Below, one piece after another: positions 1 to 12,300 of a stretch of DNA of 64,000 nt. Location: assembly GCF_022581195.2 (NCBI RefSeq), contig NC_061469.1, positions 1,612,001 to 1,676,000 of the forward strand, read 5' to 3'. The DNA comes from Helicoverpa zea (lineage: Eukaryota; Arthropoda; Insecta; Lepidoptera; Noctuidae). Below the pieces are notes generated by a model. It searched no databases and was not told where the DNA came from. It saw nothing but the letters and a program-made list of their open reading frames with translations. Made by a program: the position numbers and the translations under genes. Each line of letters starts with the position of its first letter. The stretch's first letter is position 1.

Positions 1-1190
1 AATATTTCTTAACTATTAAAGCTTTATATTATATTCCACGTAGTCTTAACTCGCCACAGATGACCAACAATGTTTTGTTTTAATTTCTGATTTAAAGGCA
101 TACATGAAAATAAATGATTCCGAGACTTTCTGTGTATGTGACACTTTTAATTACTCGAAAGAGGTTTTAAAGTACAATATGCAAACTTTGTAACTGCTGA
201 TTGAAAAAAGCTAAGCTATACTTGACTGATCAGTCAATGTATTTTTTGCAACTCCCAAATGCGCTGGTTTACATTAAAACGATTTTCAATTTGGTACAAT
301 GAAGGTGGAAAAAACATGATCTACATTGAGCATAACTATGCCGATGATAACGCGTGATTAGGAAAGTAAATCAGTTATTAAATTAAAATTTTGGGGACAC
401 AGCGTCTCAATCAAATAACGGTTTTTGAGCTGTCAGTGCTAATAAGCATGTATGAAAACCGGAAATATGACGCAAATCTTTCACCTTGACATACAAATGA
501 AGACCCTAATGAGTTCTTGGAGATTAGACTACGGGATATAAATCGTATTTGATGGATATCTTCAAAAATTAACTGCAGATGACTTAAGGTTTTGAATGAA
601 AAATTCCAATGTGTTCAAGAATGAGACATGTCTTTCAATTAGTTGTAAATATGAATAGTATATAAGAATAATAAAATAACATCATTTGTGATGTTATTTT
701 TCTCCAAAAAACAGTTAAAACGCAAAAGCTCTTGGCATCTGTTACCATGGTTTATGCCAATATCGCATTTTCTTTTAGTATATTTTTGTAACTAGCAAAC
801 AGAGCAAAAAGAGAAAGATATTTAGGTTCTACTTCTTCGCTGTGAAACGATACGATTGTGGCACTTTTCATTAACTAGTTCCTTTATTTATTGAGCATAT
901 TTTTACTACATTTCAAGTTAGAAATATATCTCACATTGTGGCGAAGGTTGTCCGTAAGTTGTCGTGTTCTGCGTCTGCGCATTTGAACTATGAGCTACGA
1001 TTATGTGTGCAGAACGGTAAGCGGAGTGCATGCTAATGGCGGCTGGCTAATTGCAGTGCTCATGTGAAGTGGATAACGGTATAGCATTGCTGGTAAATCC
1101 ACTGTTAGAAGGTGTTTGAAGAATTTTCGTTTAAATCTAAAAAATAACTTGTCTTAGTTTTTTTTCCAATCTCAAAATCGTATGTTCAAA
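1..1190. other. Upstream non-coding DNA, no gene seen
   Basis: AT-rich sequence with stops in all frames and no recognisable repeat. About 950-1060 is richer in GC than its surroundings and has a good splice-donor consensus at 1017 after a short ATG frame. It could be a non-coding first exon of the transporter gene downstream, but nothing proves it. Confidence 0.4.
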
Positions 1191-1194
1191 TTAG

Positions 1195-1300
1195 GCCGAA
1201 GTTCACCGACAACATACACATCAGTTTTCTCAAAACAATTGCTTATTAACAATTTTCTCGTTTAATTTTCAAAGTAAACTGAAGTTAATGTTATCGCTGT
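1195..1300. repeat. Short hairpin repeat, family H, copy 1
   Basis: The left part (ttcaccgacaacatacacat) and the right part (aaactgaagttaatgttat) are imperfect inverted repeats about 50 bases apart. Related sequence occurs at 17720-17790 and 27041-27139, so this is a dispersed, hairpin-forming, MITE-like element of about 100 bp. No coding content. Confidence 0.5.
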
Positions 1301-1309
1301 AAATGAGCC

Positions 1310-1480
1310 TTAGGCTGATAAATTTGCTGTTTTCATACGTATAAGACAGGCCCCCAAACGCCCACCCTTCACCATTTCCTATGTTTTGCTTCACAATAAA
1401 AAACAAGGAAGTGTGAAGGTTTTTCGATTTGGAGGCTTGGCTACATTCTCTGAATTGCAATCTAATTAAAATAGATCATT
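1310..1480 (-). repeat. Fragment of a dispersed repeat, reverse orientation
   Basis: The stretch around 1350-1375 is the reverse complement of the 'gaagggtgggcgtttt' region near 19013, within the repeat at 18932-19185. Both are decayed members of one interspersed family. The 63-codon open frame here is a by-product. Confidence 0.4.
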
Positions 1481-1891
1481 CAATAATAATCTAAAAAATA
1501 GACTACCTGTATTGAAAAATGTTTTTTCGATTGACAAAAAAATAATGACTGTTGTGTATGTGTGACCAAATGTTCGGGACTGTCGCGGGACAAAATACGC
1601 ATAAATAACCGCGTATATTTATCCTTACCCGACCGCATTGAGATAATTACACGTTGCGTGAAACTAAACATCATTCACTTTCGTTAAAACTTTCCAAAGA
1701 GTCGGACTAACTATTCATCAAATTATTTTCTATGTGATTAGACTGATCATCGATTTATTAATTGTGTATGTTATCTTCTATCTAAAAAAATTTGCATACA
1801 AAATTATGGGAGTTTTTAAGGGAGTTTCTAAAAATGTACCTAGCAACATTATTATACAATGGTTCATTTTCGAAAACCTAAATGCGAGTGT

Positions 1892-2459
1892 TTTTAGGGT
1901 TCCGTAGCCAAAATGGCAAAAACGGAACCCTTATAGTTTCGTCATGTCCGTCTGTCCGTCTGTCCGTCTGTCCGTCTGTCACAGCCGATTTACTCGGAAA
2001 CTATAAGTACTACAGTGATGAAATTTGATGGGAATATGTGTTGTATGAACCGCTACAAAAATATGACACTAAATACTAAAAAAAAGATTTGTGGGTGGGG
2101 CCCCCCATACATGTAACTGAGGGATGAAATTTTTTTTTTCGATGTACATACCCGTGTGGGGTATCAATGGAAAGGTCTTTTAAAATGATATAAAGTTTTC
2201 TAAAAAACATTTTTCTTAAAGTGAACGGTTTTTGAGATATCAGCTCTCAAAGTCGTAAAAAGTATGTCCCCCCCCCTCTATTTTTATAACTACGGGGTAT
2301 AAAATTCTAAAAAAAATAGAGGTGATGCATGCTAATTAACTCTTTCAACGATTTTTGGTTTGATCAAAGTATCTCTTATAGTTTTTGAGATAGGTTGATT
2401 TAACTGTAATTTACGGAACCCTTCGTGCACGAGTCCGACTCGCACTTGGCCGGTTTTTT
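1892..2459 (+). repeat. Interspersed 'gggttccgta' element with internal (gtccgtct)n
   Basis: Starts ttttagggttccgtagcc and ends gagtccgactcgcacttggc followed by a T run. The same ends appear at 38761-39210 with a different interior. Four to five copies of an 8-base unit (gtccgtct) lie at about 1946-1980. I recognise these ends as very common in moth and butterfly DNA, but I do not name a class. It has no open frame and no clear target duplication. Confidence 0.7.
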
Positions 2460-5400
2460 ATTTACTTATTTTGCTCTGTCATATCTTTTCTGTAAAATAG
2501 CGAAAATAAACAATTTAAAAGTATGATGTAGATTATAGATAGGGTAACTACAGATGCGATCTTAGCTAGTGACGCAGGTAAATTAGAAACCGCCATTAGT
2601 CACGAATCGCGACATGAAAAATCGTGTCTCTGGTTCCAGTTAAAAACCAAAGATAAACTTGCCGTGGCTAATTGTATGGTATCGCCTTTTTTCAGACTAA
2701 AAAGGTTATCTCTGTTTTCCTAGAATATGATCATAGATTCATGTTTTTTTTTATGCGGCGTTGATAGTTAAGTATTTGGTACGTAGACTCTTGTAATTTT
2801 GTTTTCAAGGATAATCTCAGAAATTGTTGGAGTGATTCCAAAAATTCTTTTGATATTAGAAAGCTATTGTCCTTGAGTATTTTTCAAATCATTTGACATA
2901 GGTATTTAAATAACATCTTTTTAAATTATCCCATGATTATTCACCCCAAGTCGTGACGAACTAGTTTTCAGCCATTACTCTTCTTAGAATCGAAATTATC
3001 TTAGATCGATCGTAGTCATTAAGATCTATAAATATACCTTCATACAAGCAACGGTCTACTATGTTTAAGTTGAGGACCGTATCTACTGGGTCATACTGTA
3101 AATTGTAGCCATCGAACCCGGATACCATATTTTTCTTTACAAAACAGAGCCTAGATAAAAAGCATGCGTAATTACATGGTCATTCCTGTTCAAAATGGTC
3201 GAAAATTTTCAAAATCCCACAAAACTTGATTTTGGTAATCTTGACGTCAATGTTGAGTCGTCAATGTTGATCGTGATTACAAAATTGCATTCACAATTAA
3301 TTTGTTTACGACTATGCAAAGTTATGGCTTGCGTCTTAGGTTTGATAGGTTCTAACATAAAGCAATATGTATGTAGGTACCGTATATAGTAAACATTTTA
3401 CTGGTATGTTCTTATTCATAATTTATAATGTCGGCACATACAATAAATTATAAATTATCCTTATCACCCTTAGTAACAACACGAATTACTAACTACATTT
3501 TTTTTTTTATAATATGTTAGGTACCTAAATTAGCAATCTAACCTCGAAAAAATCCACAAGTCTAGTATTCAATAGACAATTTACACGCGTCTGCAACAAA
3601 ATAAGTTTTACGCCACGTGCGTAGGCGCATTGCTATTTTCGAAAATGTCATATTATTTAAGCTTTTATTTCGCGCATCGGCCATGGCACACTTCTTATGT
3701 TTTCATTTTATATGTATTCGATAAGGTTTAAGTACTTGATTACAGGCCGTGTTGTGAAAATGTGTCCTCTAATTGTTTGTTTAAAATATTTTTTTTTCTT
3801 CTCTTCTCATTAATTGTATTTAAATACCTTCCCACTGTGGTACGGCGGTGTTAGACTCTAAACCTATCTATGTTCCTTTTAAATCTCTGTGTCCCTGGCT
3901 CACAGTTTTCTTGTAAACCCGCAACCCATAATTTGCACCTATTTCCGTCAAATATTTTTAGACAAGACAAGACTACTATAATATGATATTACGTAAACTG
4001 TTTAATATTTTTTAGTTTCAAATCATTCATTATAGAAATAATGCTTGATACGCCACTTTACTTTAGACAATACGAAAATTGCAGTTTTCTTTCAGTTAAG
4101 TATTTCCTATTAAAAGTTTCTTTAACCGGTTTCATATTTTCAGCATTCAATATCATAAACAAGTTATGCTAAATTATGTTCCACATTATTTAAAAACAGT
4201 TGTAACGGATTAGCATACCCACTATTTACTTGTGACCGGTTTATTACCGGTACTGTATTGACCCAACATTTCGGTACCCTAGATCTGACATATGTCAATA
4301 AACCGGTTTTTATTATATTTTGTGAAGAAAAGTCAACAAGTGCATGACATTTTGGAGTTCCGTAGCCGATGGGTGCAACGGAGATCTGAGACTTTCTGCC
4401 GCATTAAGTATGATCATCTGAGCTCTATTCAAACACTGTAAATGTTAAAAACAGTTGAAAAAGACTATTTAAATAATAATTTGAACTTTATACGGAACTC
4501 TTCCCTCCATACTGCATGGTTTTTCCCAACATTAACTGACACAGTTCTGAAGTGCATTGACACTGCGTCAGCCGAACAATGACAGACAATTTCGATTCAA
4601 ATGTCAATTTTAAAACTAACTACGTAATTACGAACAATTTGATAATAGCTTGTTTGTAACGGTAAATACTTAACGTTTGAAAAAACCGGTAATGTCAATA
4701 TTCGGAATTGACGAAGTCACGATAAGTTACATCACTATTGTGACGTCATATGCCATGTTGTTAGATACCGATCTATCATGCTTTTATGTTTACTTATTTA
4801 AAAGTTATGCCTAGTTTCCTCCATTCGGAAAAGTACTGGTCGCTGCCTAGCTAGACCGTTTCCTAGAAAATAGATTTACGAAATTTAGGAATATTACTGA
4901 GGTACCCACTTACACCTAGATACGAGCATAATGCATGTCCCAATTCGTTAATTAGTTTCATTACATACATACGTAGCATGAGTATCGGTTTTTGTTTGTT
5001 ATTTAATGTAGGAACGTTATATTCGGTTTGATTTTATCCGGAATTCTTGATAAACATTCAATCTTGTGCGCTTATGTAATCTATGGCGTTTCCCTATGCA
5101 GACAAGTGTGACCATAATTACTGTTTTACCGAAAAAGTGTCGTCATTATTTTTCGTCGTATGTATTTCCTCAATAAAGACAGTAACGATATTGTCATTTT
5201 AATGTCACGTGCATAAAAGATATCTAACACAATTATAACACTATCAATATTTCAAGCACTATTCAAATCGAATAACTGATAAATAAAACATGTGCATCGA
5301 TACTGTATCGATAGAATCGAGTCTGTTTACGCTGACTCACCAGGGTCATGATCCAGCAGGTGGACTCGACTGAATGCCACACATTTGCATATTGTGCATA

Positions 5401-5640
5401 TTACAATGTACACGTGGTTTAACAAGTTTGACTCCCGCTTGCGCTAATATTACTTGAGCAGATTTGACTGTACATATGATTCAAATTAGCACTCCGCTCT
5501 GGCTTTGCGGTGGTGTAGATTTTAAACAGGAATCTTCTTTATAAAACACTCTAGCTTTTGAGGTAAACCGAAGGAAAGCGGTGGAAATCTATGTTGTGAC
5601 ATGCGTAATTATTCTATTGGTTATCAAATGTCACCTCTGT
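2460..5640. other. Non-coding, AT-rich; one decayed repeat
   Basis: No exon-like open frame with splice sites was found. Around 4354-4510 there is a degenerate relative of the 'gttccgtagcc' repeat ('ggagttccgtagccgatggg', with a later 'tacggaactctt'). The rest shows nothing I can name. It probably belongs to the first intron or the upstream region of the transporter gene. Confidence 0.4.
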
Positions 5641-5712
5641 GAGTGCTGCGTGAGGGAGTGTAAGACTCTTTACGGACTAAAACCCACCATATTACTTCTA
5701 GAGCTCTTTGCA
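5641..5712 (-). repeat. Fragment of poly-A SINE family S2, reverse
   Basis: Contains 'gctgcgtgagggagtg' and 'ggactaaaacccaccat', the reverse complement of the central part of the S2 element seen complete at 17513-17704. Truncated at both ends. Confidence 0.6.
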
Positions 5713-6460
5713 GTATTGTGACATACTCGTAGTTCTATCATTGTCAATTTTGCGATCACAGCCTAATTTTAGGTAGCATACATTCTTTACATTGATTGTA
5801 TTCAAAGCCAATGTTAACTTGTAGTACATAATTATGACGAGTTTGGAAATAACTGAACAGCGATGAAGTGGCATTGTTTATACTGGTATGAACCGGATAC
5901 TTTTTGCTATTTAAATAGAGTACTACTTAGTTTTAAGACTAAACAGTCATCTAGACAAGGCCTAAGCAAAGTCACGGACAGATTAAACTGAAGCTACGAT
6001 ATTTTCAAGATTTGTCTTCTAAACCGCGGTGAAGCTAAATCTTACCCTAAACAACCAATGTACTTGAACACATACCTAAACCGTATGTTGCAAAAAACAT
6101 ACGTTATTTTAGATTTCGTGATCGTCCCTATTTGGTTTTGGCGCCAATCGTCTTTTTACCGCCTGTATTGTACCTGCAGGCTACAGGCTTAATTTGGCAA
6201 ACAACATTTTATAATCTATGCCCAAATCTGTTACATGAATGATTAAAAGACACATCTAGTAGGATTATTGCGAATTAGTGAAAGTGTTGTTACTCTAATG
6301 TAGGAAGAAAGTGAGGTTATGTATCACGTGGAAAAGCTATGCTATATCATCAATCAATAATAATATTATGGAGATAATATTCTGTAGTTATTTATGAGAG
6401 AATCAATCAATAAGCTTTGTATTGACGTAGAAGTAATAAGGCTTATATTATTCTACCAGG

Positions 6461-6600
6461 GCTGCAGGATTGTTCGAAAGAGTTAAGGTATCCTGGTACA
6501 TAAAGAGCTCAAGAAGGAACATGGTGGGTTTTAGTCAATCAGTCTGAAACTCCCTCACGCTGCACCCACAGCGGGTGAGGTCATTTGATGATATCCCACC
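6461..6600 (+). repeat. S2 SINE copy
   Basis: Starts gctgcaggattgttcgaaag, then 'cctggtacataaa', 'actccctcacgctgc' and 'tcatttgatgat', in the same order as the copies at 17513 and 60726. It is diverged, has lost its poly-A tail and shows no clean target duplication. Confidence 0.7.
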
Positions 6601-7293
6601 AGAAAAACTTTTATTTTATTCCATGTTATTTCAACAGTAAAAGTTTTGAGTAATTCGCAGATTTCGTAATAGGTCTAATTATAGTTTTATGCGCACATGG
6701 TTTTCGCACGTTGCCGTTGCCAAGATTTTTTCACTCACATCTTGTAGCGTCGTGTTTCTCAAGATAATTTCTCTGTCTGTCTGACACAAGAAAACAAAAC
6801 TACGTCACATTTCTTCTCTGAGTGAAAATAGATCTGTTACTTCACAGCTTTGAAACCTGGAAAAACAAAATCGTAATTTAAAATGAAGCTGGACTTTCAT
6901 AAAAAAAAAAACAAAATATGCTATGTATCTAAAAAACCGGTATAACTATGTAAACAATGTAAAAAACTGGTAACTACCGTTAATCCCTAAAATAAAACCC
7001 ACAGATTAAAAACAAAAAAAAACCGATAACGTCCTTGTGTCAGATATTAAAATTCGTTCGTCTATCGTTGCGTAATGTGGACAATATTCATGAATGTATG
7101 GTAATTCTTAGACCGGTTCGCAAGTGGGTTGGTCTGATGCATTAACCTTGACTATATACCGAATTCGGTATTTAGATTACCGTTTATCGGTTTTTACCGT
7201 GCCAATGGCAGATTAACGGCCGAAACATATGGTTCGGTTGTTTTGCGAATGTAAACAAGGTGTGAGTAGGAATAGCGTGTATTCTTATTTAAA

Positions 7294-7425
7294 ACTAGCT
7301 GGTTTCCCATGGTTTTACCTGCGTTTCGGAATAACTTCTTCCTGTACCCGGATAGATATAGCTTCTGTCACCCGGGGATAATGTATTTTCCTCACAGTGA
7401 AAGAAGTTTCTATATTAGTATAGAT
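7294..7425 (+). repeat. Decayed 'ccgcgg' family repeat
   Basis: Begins 'actagctggtttcccatgg' and ends 'tatattagtatagat', with 'tacccggatagatatagc' and 'cagtgaaagaagtttc' between. Parallel copies with the better consensus 'cccgcggtttcacccgcgtc' and 'accggggtaaaatatagcc' are at 18280, 36360 and 38990. Confidence 0.55.
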
Positions 7426-8934
7426 CAACTTAAAAGTCGTCTCTAAGCTAAAATGGTTGGACCTACAACCCAATTTTTTTTGTCTTTATTGGTCAAAATT
7501 TGAATTCGAACGTACGCCAATTATTTGATTTACCTTGTAAAAACAGTATCCGTCATTCCTAAATCTGGCTCCAAAATAAAAAGGCAACAAATAAGGAAAT
7601 TCTAGATATACTTAAATGTATTTTAAGTAAAGTTTAGTAACAAATCCCGGCGGTTAACCACATTTCTGACCTAACAAAATCATGTGATTCTCTTATAGGT
7701 TTATATTATTCATATCACTAAAATGAGTCACTAAGCCTAGCTATGCATTGTTCTAAAAATAACAAATCCCACAGCGATCATATTTATTGCTTGACACATA
7801 GTTTATTATAGCTGACTTCGTAAAAAAACTAAAGAATAATGCTACTGATATTTCATAAAAGCAATGCAACTCGTGTAAGTTCATAAGATGAATCATAATT
7901 TTATTTATTTCAACTGCTGGTAAAGTGTGTAATAATTATTAATGGGCTAAAACAATCAAAAAACTTCTGTAAATACCCAAAAACTCTCATGTCTAACCAT
8001 GTAGTAACCATAATGATGTAGGATAACCATGAAATTAAATAAAAAATGAGACAAGTCCTGATATACGCGTTTTTACACATAAAAAAAAAACAACGAAAAT
8101 AATATTAGGTAAATGATTAGCGTTCAGTTCAATTTCAATTAGTTAAAATATTATAATAATGTTTTTTCCCGTTTTTGTCGAAAACATCATAAATTGTGTG
8201 ACTTAACCCAACTAGGTCAGCGTTAGTCATAGTGATTCATGCTGCGCTAATAACAAATAGGTTTACTATGTTAATGCAGTTAATTCTGTCTTAGATAAAG
8301 ATCTAGTCACTATCTTACAGACACCTAAAGTTTACTAACGGCCATTCTCAATATTCTATCTGTTGAATTGCTTACAAGTGATAGAATGTTGACATTGGTG
8401 CCATATAAGTACATCGAAATCATCGAGATAGGGCGTTGAGAACTTGAGAATTTTAGGTAGATAACCAGATACCTAAATAAAGGTATAATTTCCTAAATGG
8501 AATGAAACTAATAATAATTTAAACGTACAGTAAAACTACACAAACTGTCAATCGTAATTTACTAACCCGCATTAACAAGAACAAGTAAATAATATTACAA
8601 AAGGGTAATTAGCTGAACAACAGGAATAATGATTCATTTGTTTAATATCGTCGTAAAACCTTCAGTGTGTACTAGAAAGTGGGTATTAAAGTTATTCTAT
8701 TGCCTACTCTGTGATCCAGTCGAGCTTTCAATTTTGAAATAATTGTCATGTATGAAGTTTATTTATGTTTAGGAGTTATTATATTAATGGAGCCATCAAA
8801 CTGCAGATCAAAGGTCTTGACTACCGTCGTTTTGCTGTCTCTTGTAATTTTAGGGCATTGAGGTCTATTTCTCATAGATGGTTCCTTAATGTATTTATTT
8901 GTGTTATTTAATATTCTTGTTAAAAAGTTTTAAT

Positions 8935-9103
8935 CCATGCCCCCCATTCCTTCCCGGGGTTAGGGCTTCCCGTAGCCAGATGGTGACCTATGTCCTTCTG
9001 CCGGGTCGAAGCCCCCTCTAATTTTAAGCTTAAACGGTTCAGCCATTCTTGAGTTATAAATAGTGCAAATAACACGACTTTCTCTTATAAATGTAGCTTT
9101 TTT
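8935..9103 (+). repeat. Repeat fragment next to the splice acceptor of exon A
   Basis: Holds 'gacctatgtccttctgccgg' and 'ggttcagccattcttgagtt', and ends 'aacacgactttctcttata'. Near-identical tail sequence is found at 39100-39165. It stops about 27 bases before exon A, so the branch point and pyrimidine tract of that intron lie at or inside its edge. Confidence 0.6.
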
Positions 9104-9130
9104 ATATAATTATTTTTGCCTTTGTTCCAG

Positions 9131-9300
9131 GTTGTCTAACATGCGTCCAAGTGTTGAATATAATGGTCCTCCTGGGCTTCATGTTGAACTACGCCCTCCG
9201 AGTGAACCTCACGATTGCCATTGTGGAAATGATTTACGATGACAACGACAACCTCACTGCTGCCATGAACATCACCCACGGACCTCATAACGTCACTGAG
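9131..9300 (+). CDS. Transporter exon A (helix 1 and glycosylated loop)
   Basis: Acceptor tttgttccag, donor gag|gtgaga. The exon starts with two bases of a split codon, so the preceding exon must end in phase 1. It encodes residues 1-57 of the visible protein: helix 1 with 'LNYALRVNLTIAIVEM', then a loop with three N-glycosylation sequons (NLT, NIT, NVT) in 'NLTAAMNITHGPHNVTE'. A large glycosylated first loop is usual for SLC17 proteins. The open frame runs on past the donor into the intron, which is not coding. Confidence 0.92.
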
Positions 9301-12300
9301 GTGAGATTTACTACTTTAGACTACTTCTACGGTTACTTCTTCGTGTACCCGCTATGGTATCTGTGGTCTATAATATTTGATGGCGTCTCACAGTAATATC
9401 CTCAAGGTTTTATTGAACTCCATATCCCGTAAAATCTTGACTGTTAGAGTAGTTTTTTATGTGTAATTAGGAATTATTTTTAATTGATTTGGCACTCAGT
9501 GTTGAGACCTAAACAAAAGACGTGTTCCACCAATTTTGTTTTTCACAGAAAGAACATTGGATATTCCATAAATATTCGTGAGATGTCTATCTATCAGTGC
9601 AATAAAACCATGATTAGACAATTAAATTGATACTCAACTTACTCGTGGTCGATTATCTCACATCCGTGAGTTTCTCAGAAAACAATGACATGGGTTTTTG
9701 ATTACAGTCTTTGCTTTTTATTTCTTTTTAGTTATAGCGTTTTGTTGTTCGTTAATGGAATTAAAGCCATAAGAAGTTGAAACAACAGTCGGGGCGACGG
9801 GTTATTCCCGGTTACCGCAAAACTGATAGTCACTTCCTCTGTTTTAACCACAAGTTAAAAACTGTAATGTAGTTTATTTATAGAAAGAGGGATCATGCTA
9901 TTGTTCGTTTTTAAACAAATTATAGTGACTCCTCATGAATATTGTAAATCAGACTGATCTATTTTTCTTGTTATCTGTCGGGAATACATTTTGGTTTAGG
10001 GATTTCTTGAACCTTCGTAAGAAACGAGGTGCTTTTATGAAGCAATTCCTCCTAGGAGTAGGCGTAACCGTAGGATCCCTAGAGAACGAGATGATAACCA
10101 ATTCTTCTCTTCCAGCACCCAGAACACATTGAACAAACTCGTTACCACTGGGACACGAAGCAGAAGAACCACTTGCTTGGCTGCTTCTTCTGGGGTTACG
10201 TGCTCACAGAACTACCGGGCGGCAGATTAGCAGAAATCATTGGTGCCAGGTAAGAACCAAAACCATTACCCCCTTAAAATCAGCTACCAGATTATACTGA
10301 GTCTATCGCAGTTATGAACAGCCCTGGGACCATAAAATGTCCGTAAAACTATAACAACACGTGCTAATCACTATTTTATTACGTCTAGTCCTAAAAATAA
10401 CGGTCTCGTGAGAAAGGCACGTTTTTCATGCAACATGGCGACTGTTTGTATTCCAGACTGAATTATAATAAGCATTTGGCAATGGTAACTGCATTTTCGC
10501 AGCCAATCCCAAGCTCATTCCCGGCAGAATGCCGTCCAATTTACAAATAATAGATGCTTTTGTGTCAGATCGCAACAAAAACTTGGCCTCTGAATGGTAA
10601 ACAATCTTTTTTTGCAATACTATGCCATTCATTGTTGGCAACACCATGTATACTGTCGCGAGGACGTAGAAAAAAAAGTCTCGCATTGCAGAGGGCGGCG
10701 ACCGTACGTTGCACCAAGAAGATTATCATCATTCATTTTTGCAGCTCGTATTTGAAATATTGTTGACCAAGCAATTCTCCTTGGGGAAGACCGGTTCCGA
10801 AATTTGATTTGGCTCAATAATTTACATTCGACGATAGTGTTTTTTCGTGATGCAATCAAACGAACGGCGCAAAGGGTGTTATTTCATTTTAAATTACGAA
10901 TGTACGCATCTCTGTAATTTGTGCGTCCGAATAAATTAGCGTCGAACTTTCTAGAAGCTTTCAATAAAAGGGTCAGGAGGAGTCAACGAAGTTGATTGGC
11001 CTGAAACTTTTGGTCCTTGCCAGTTTGAACTATGGTAATCACTCATAATAGAAACTGGACACGAAGCCATTATATTACCAACAATTTAGTTATTATGTCA
11101 GTCAGCAATGATTTCTCAATGACGTTCAGCATACTTTGTACCAGTAATTGGTGGAAACAGTGTCCCCTTTTTGATGCACTTAAAATCCTCAACCCGTTTT
11201 GAGCTTTGGCAAAGAAAACAGGATTATTACCAACTGATGCAATTAAGAGTATTGCTTATTGAATTAATTCCACCGGTGCGCCTGCGCTCGTCGGCTCTAT
11301 CAGGCGTACGCAACCGGTTTGTGACTAATTGTGTGAATAACACGATATTGAGGACGCTGAAATCAAGTTTAACAAGTTTTTTGGCTATTTTATTTTGATT
11401 GGAGTCGTTATCCCAGCGTTGCAGTTGTTTTGTTTACGAATTGTTGAGACTTTCAATTCTGAAAATTGCCTTGAATGAGAAGAAATAAAGAAGTTAGAGA
11501 ATTGCTGGTAGCACACAATGGCTGAAAAAAGGAGATGACAGGAAATGATTCACGCGGAACGTACTCGAACGCATGCGGGCATGCGCCGCGATTTATGTAC
11601 GTTATCGTGTAACTGAGTATTGTGTGTTCATTCGTGAAATGTTTGCGTGTCAGTTTTTGAGACGTCGATGCGGGCGGCGAATTTTTGACGTGCCTCGTAT
11701 TGAATTGCCTGTCATGTCGACACGCAGTTTTTATTGTAGCCATAAAAGCATTGAATGCATAATTATTGTTATTTGAATTTAAAATATTGATGAGTCTTCA
11801 TGTTTCAGCTTATAATGATATATCAGCTGTCTTAACAGTTTTTTTTTTGTTTGGTTGCCAGGCGGGTGTTCGGCTACAGTACTCTGCTAGCCAGTATCCT
11901 TACCCTACTCACTCCTGGCTCCGCAGCCATCGGCTTTGGATGGATAGTAGCCGTTAGAGTCTTGCTAGGATTCCTCCTAGGAGCGACATGGCCAGCTATC
12001 CTCCCCATGGCATCCAAATGGATTCCACCAATGGACAGATCGAAATTCATGTCTAATATGATGGGTAAGTGTAAACAAATTAAATATGTTCAATAATGGA
12101 AATGACGAGTTCCAAGAAACTATAATTGGTTTAAACGTCTTGCGTGAGTAATGGACTCATAAACAAGATACAATTAGCGCCAGTTGCAATCATACAAACA
12201 ATTCAAATGGACGACATTCGCAAATTGTGGAGTTCAGAGGGCGCCATAAATGTGTGTTACATCGAGCTACTAGTCTGCCTTGACCGGCCTCCGTTTTCCT

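Larger units (their letters stand above)
5713..8934. other. Non-coding, AT-rich, with two repeat copies
   Basis: Apart from the repeats listed at 6461-6600 and 7294-7425, I see no exon, RNA gene or ordered structure. The missing first coding exon of the transporter could be hidden here. I found no ATG exon ending in a phase-1 donor that I would defend. Confidence 0.35.

Noticed and set aside
990..1016. Short ATG frame ending at a good donor as first coding exon of the transporter
   Set aside because: It ends in phase 0, whereas exon A needs a phase-1 partner; a direct join gives an early stop. It could still be untranslated sequence.
9151..9396. Transporter starting at 9151 and running to 9396 as one frame
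   Set aside because: The reading continues past a clear donor at 9301 into non-family sequence; the family sequence resumes at 10116.
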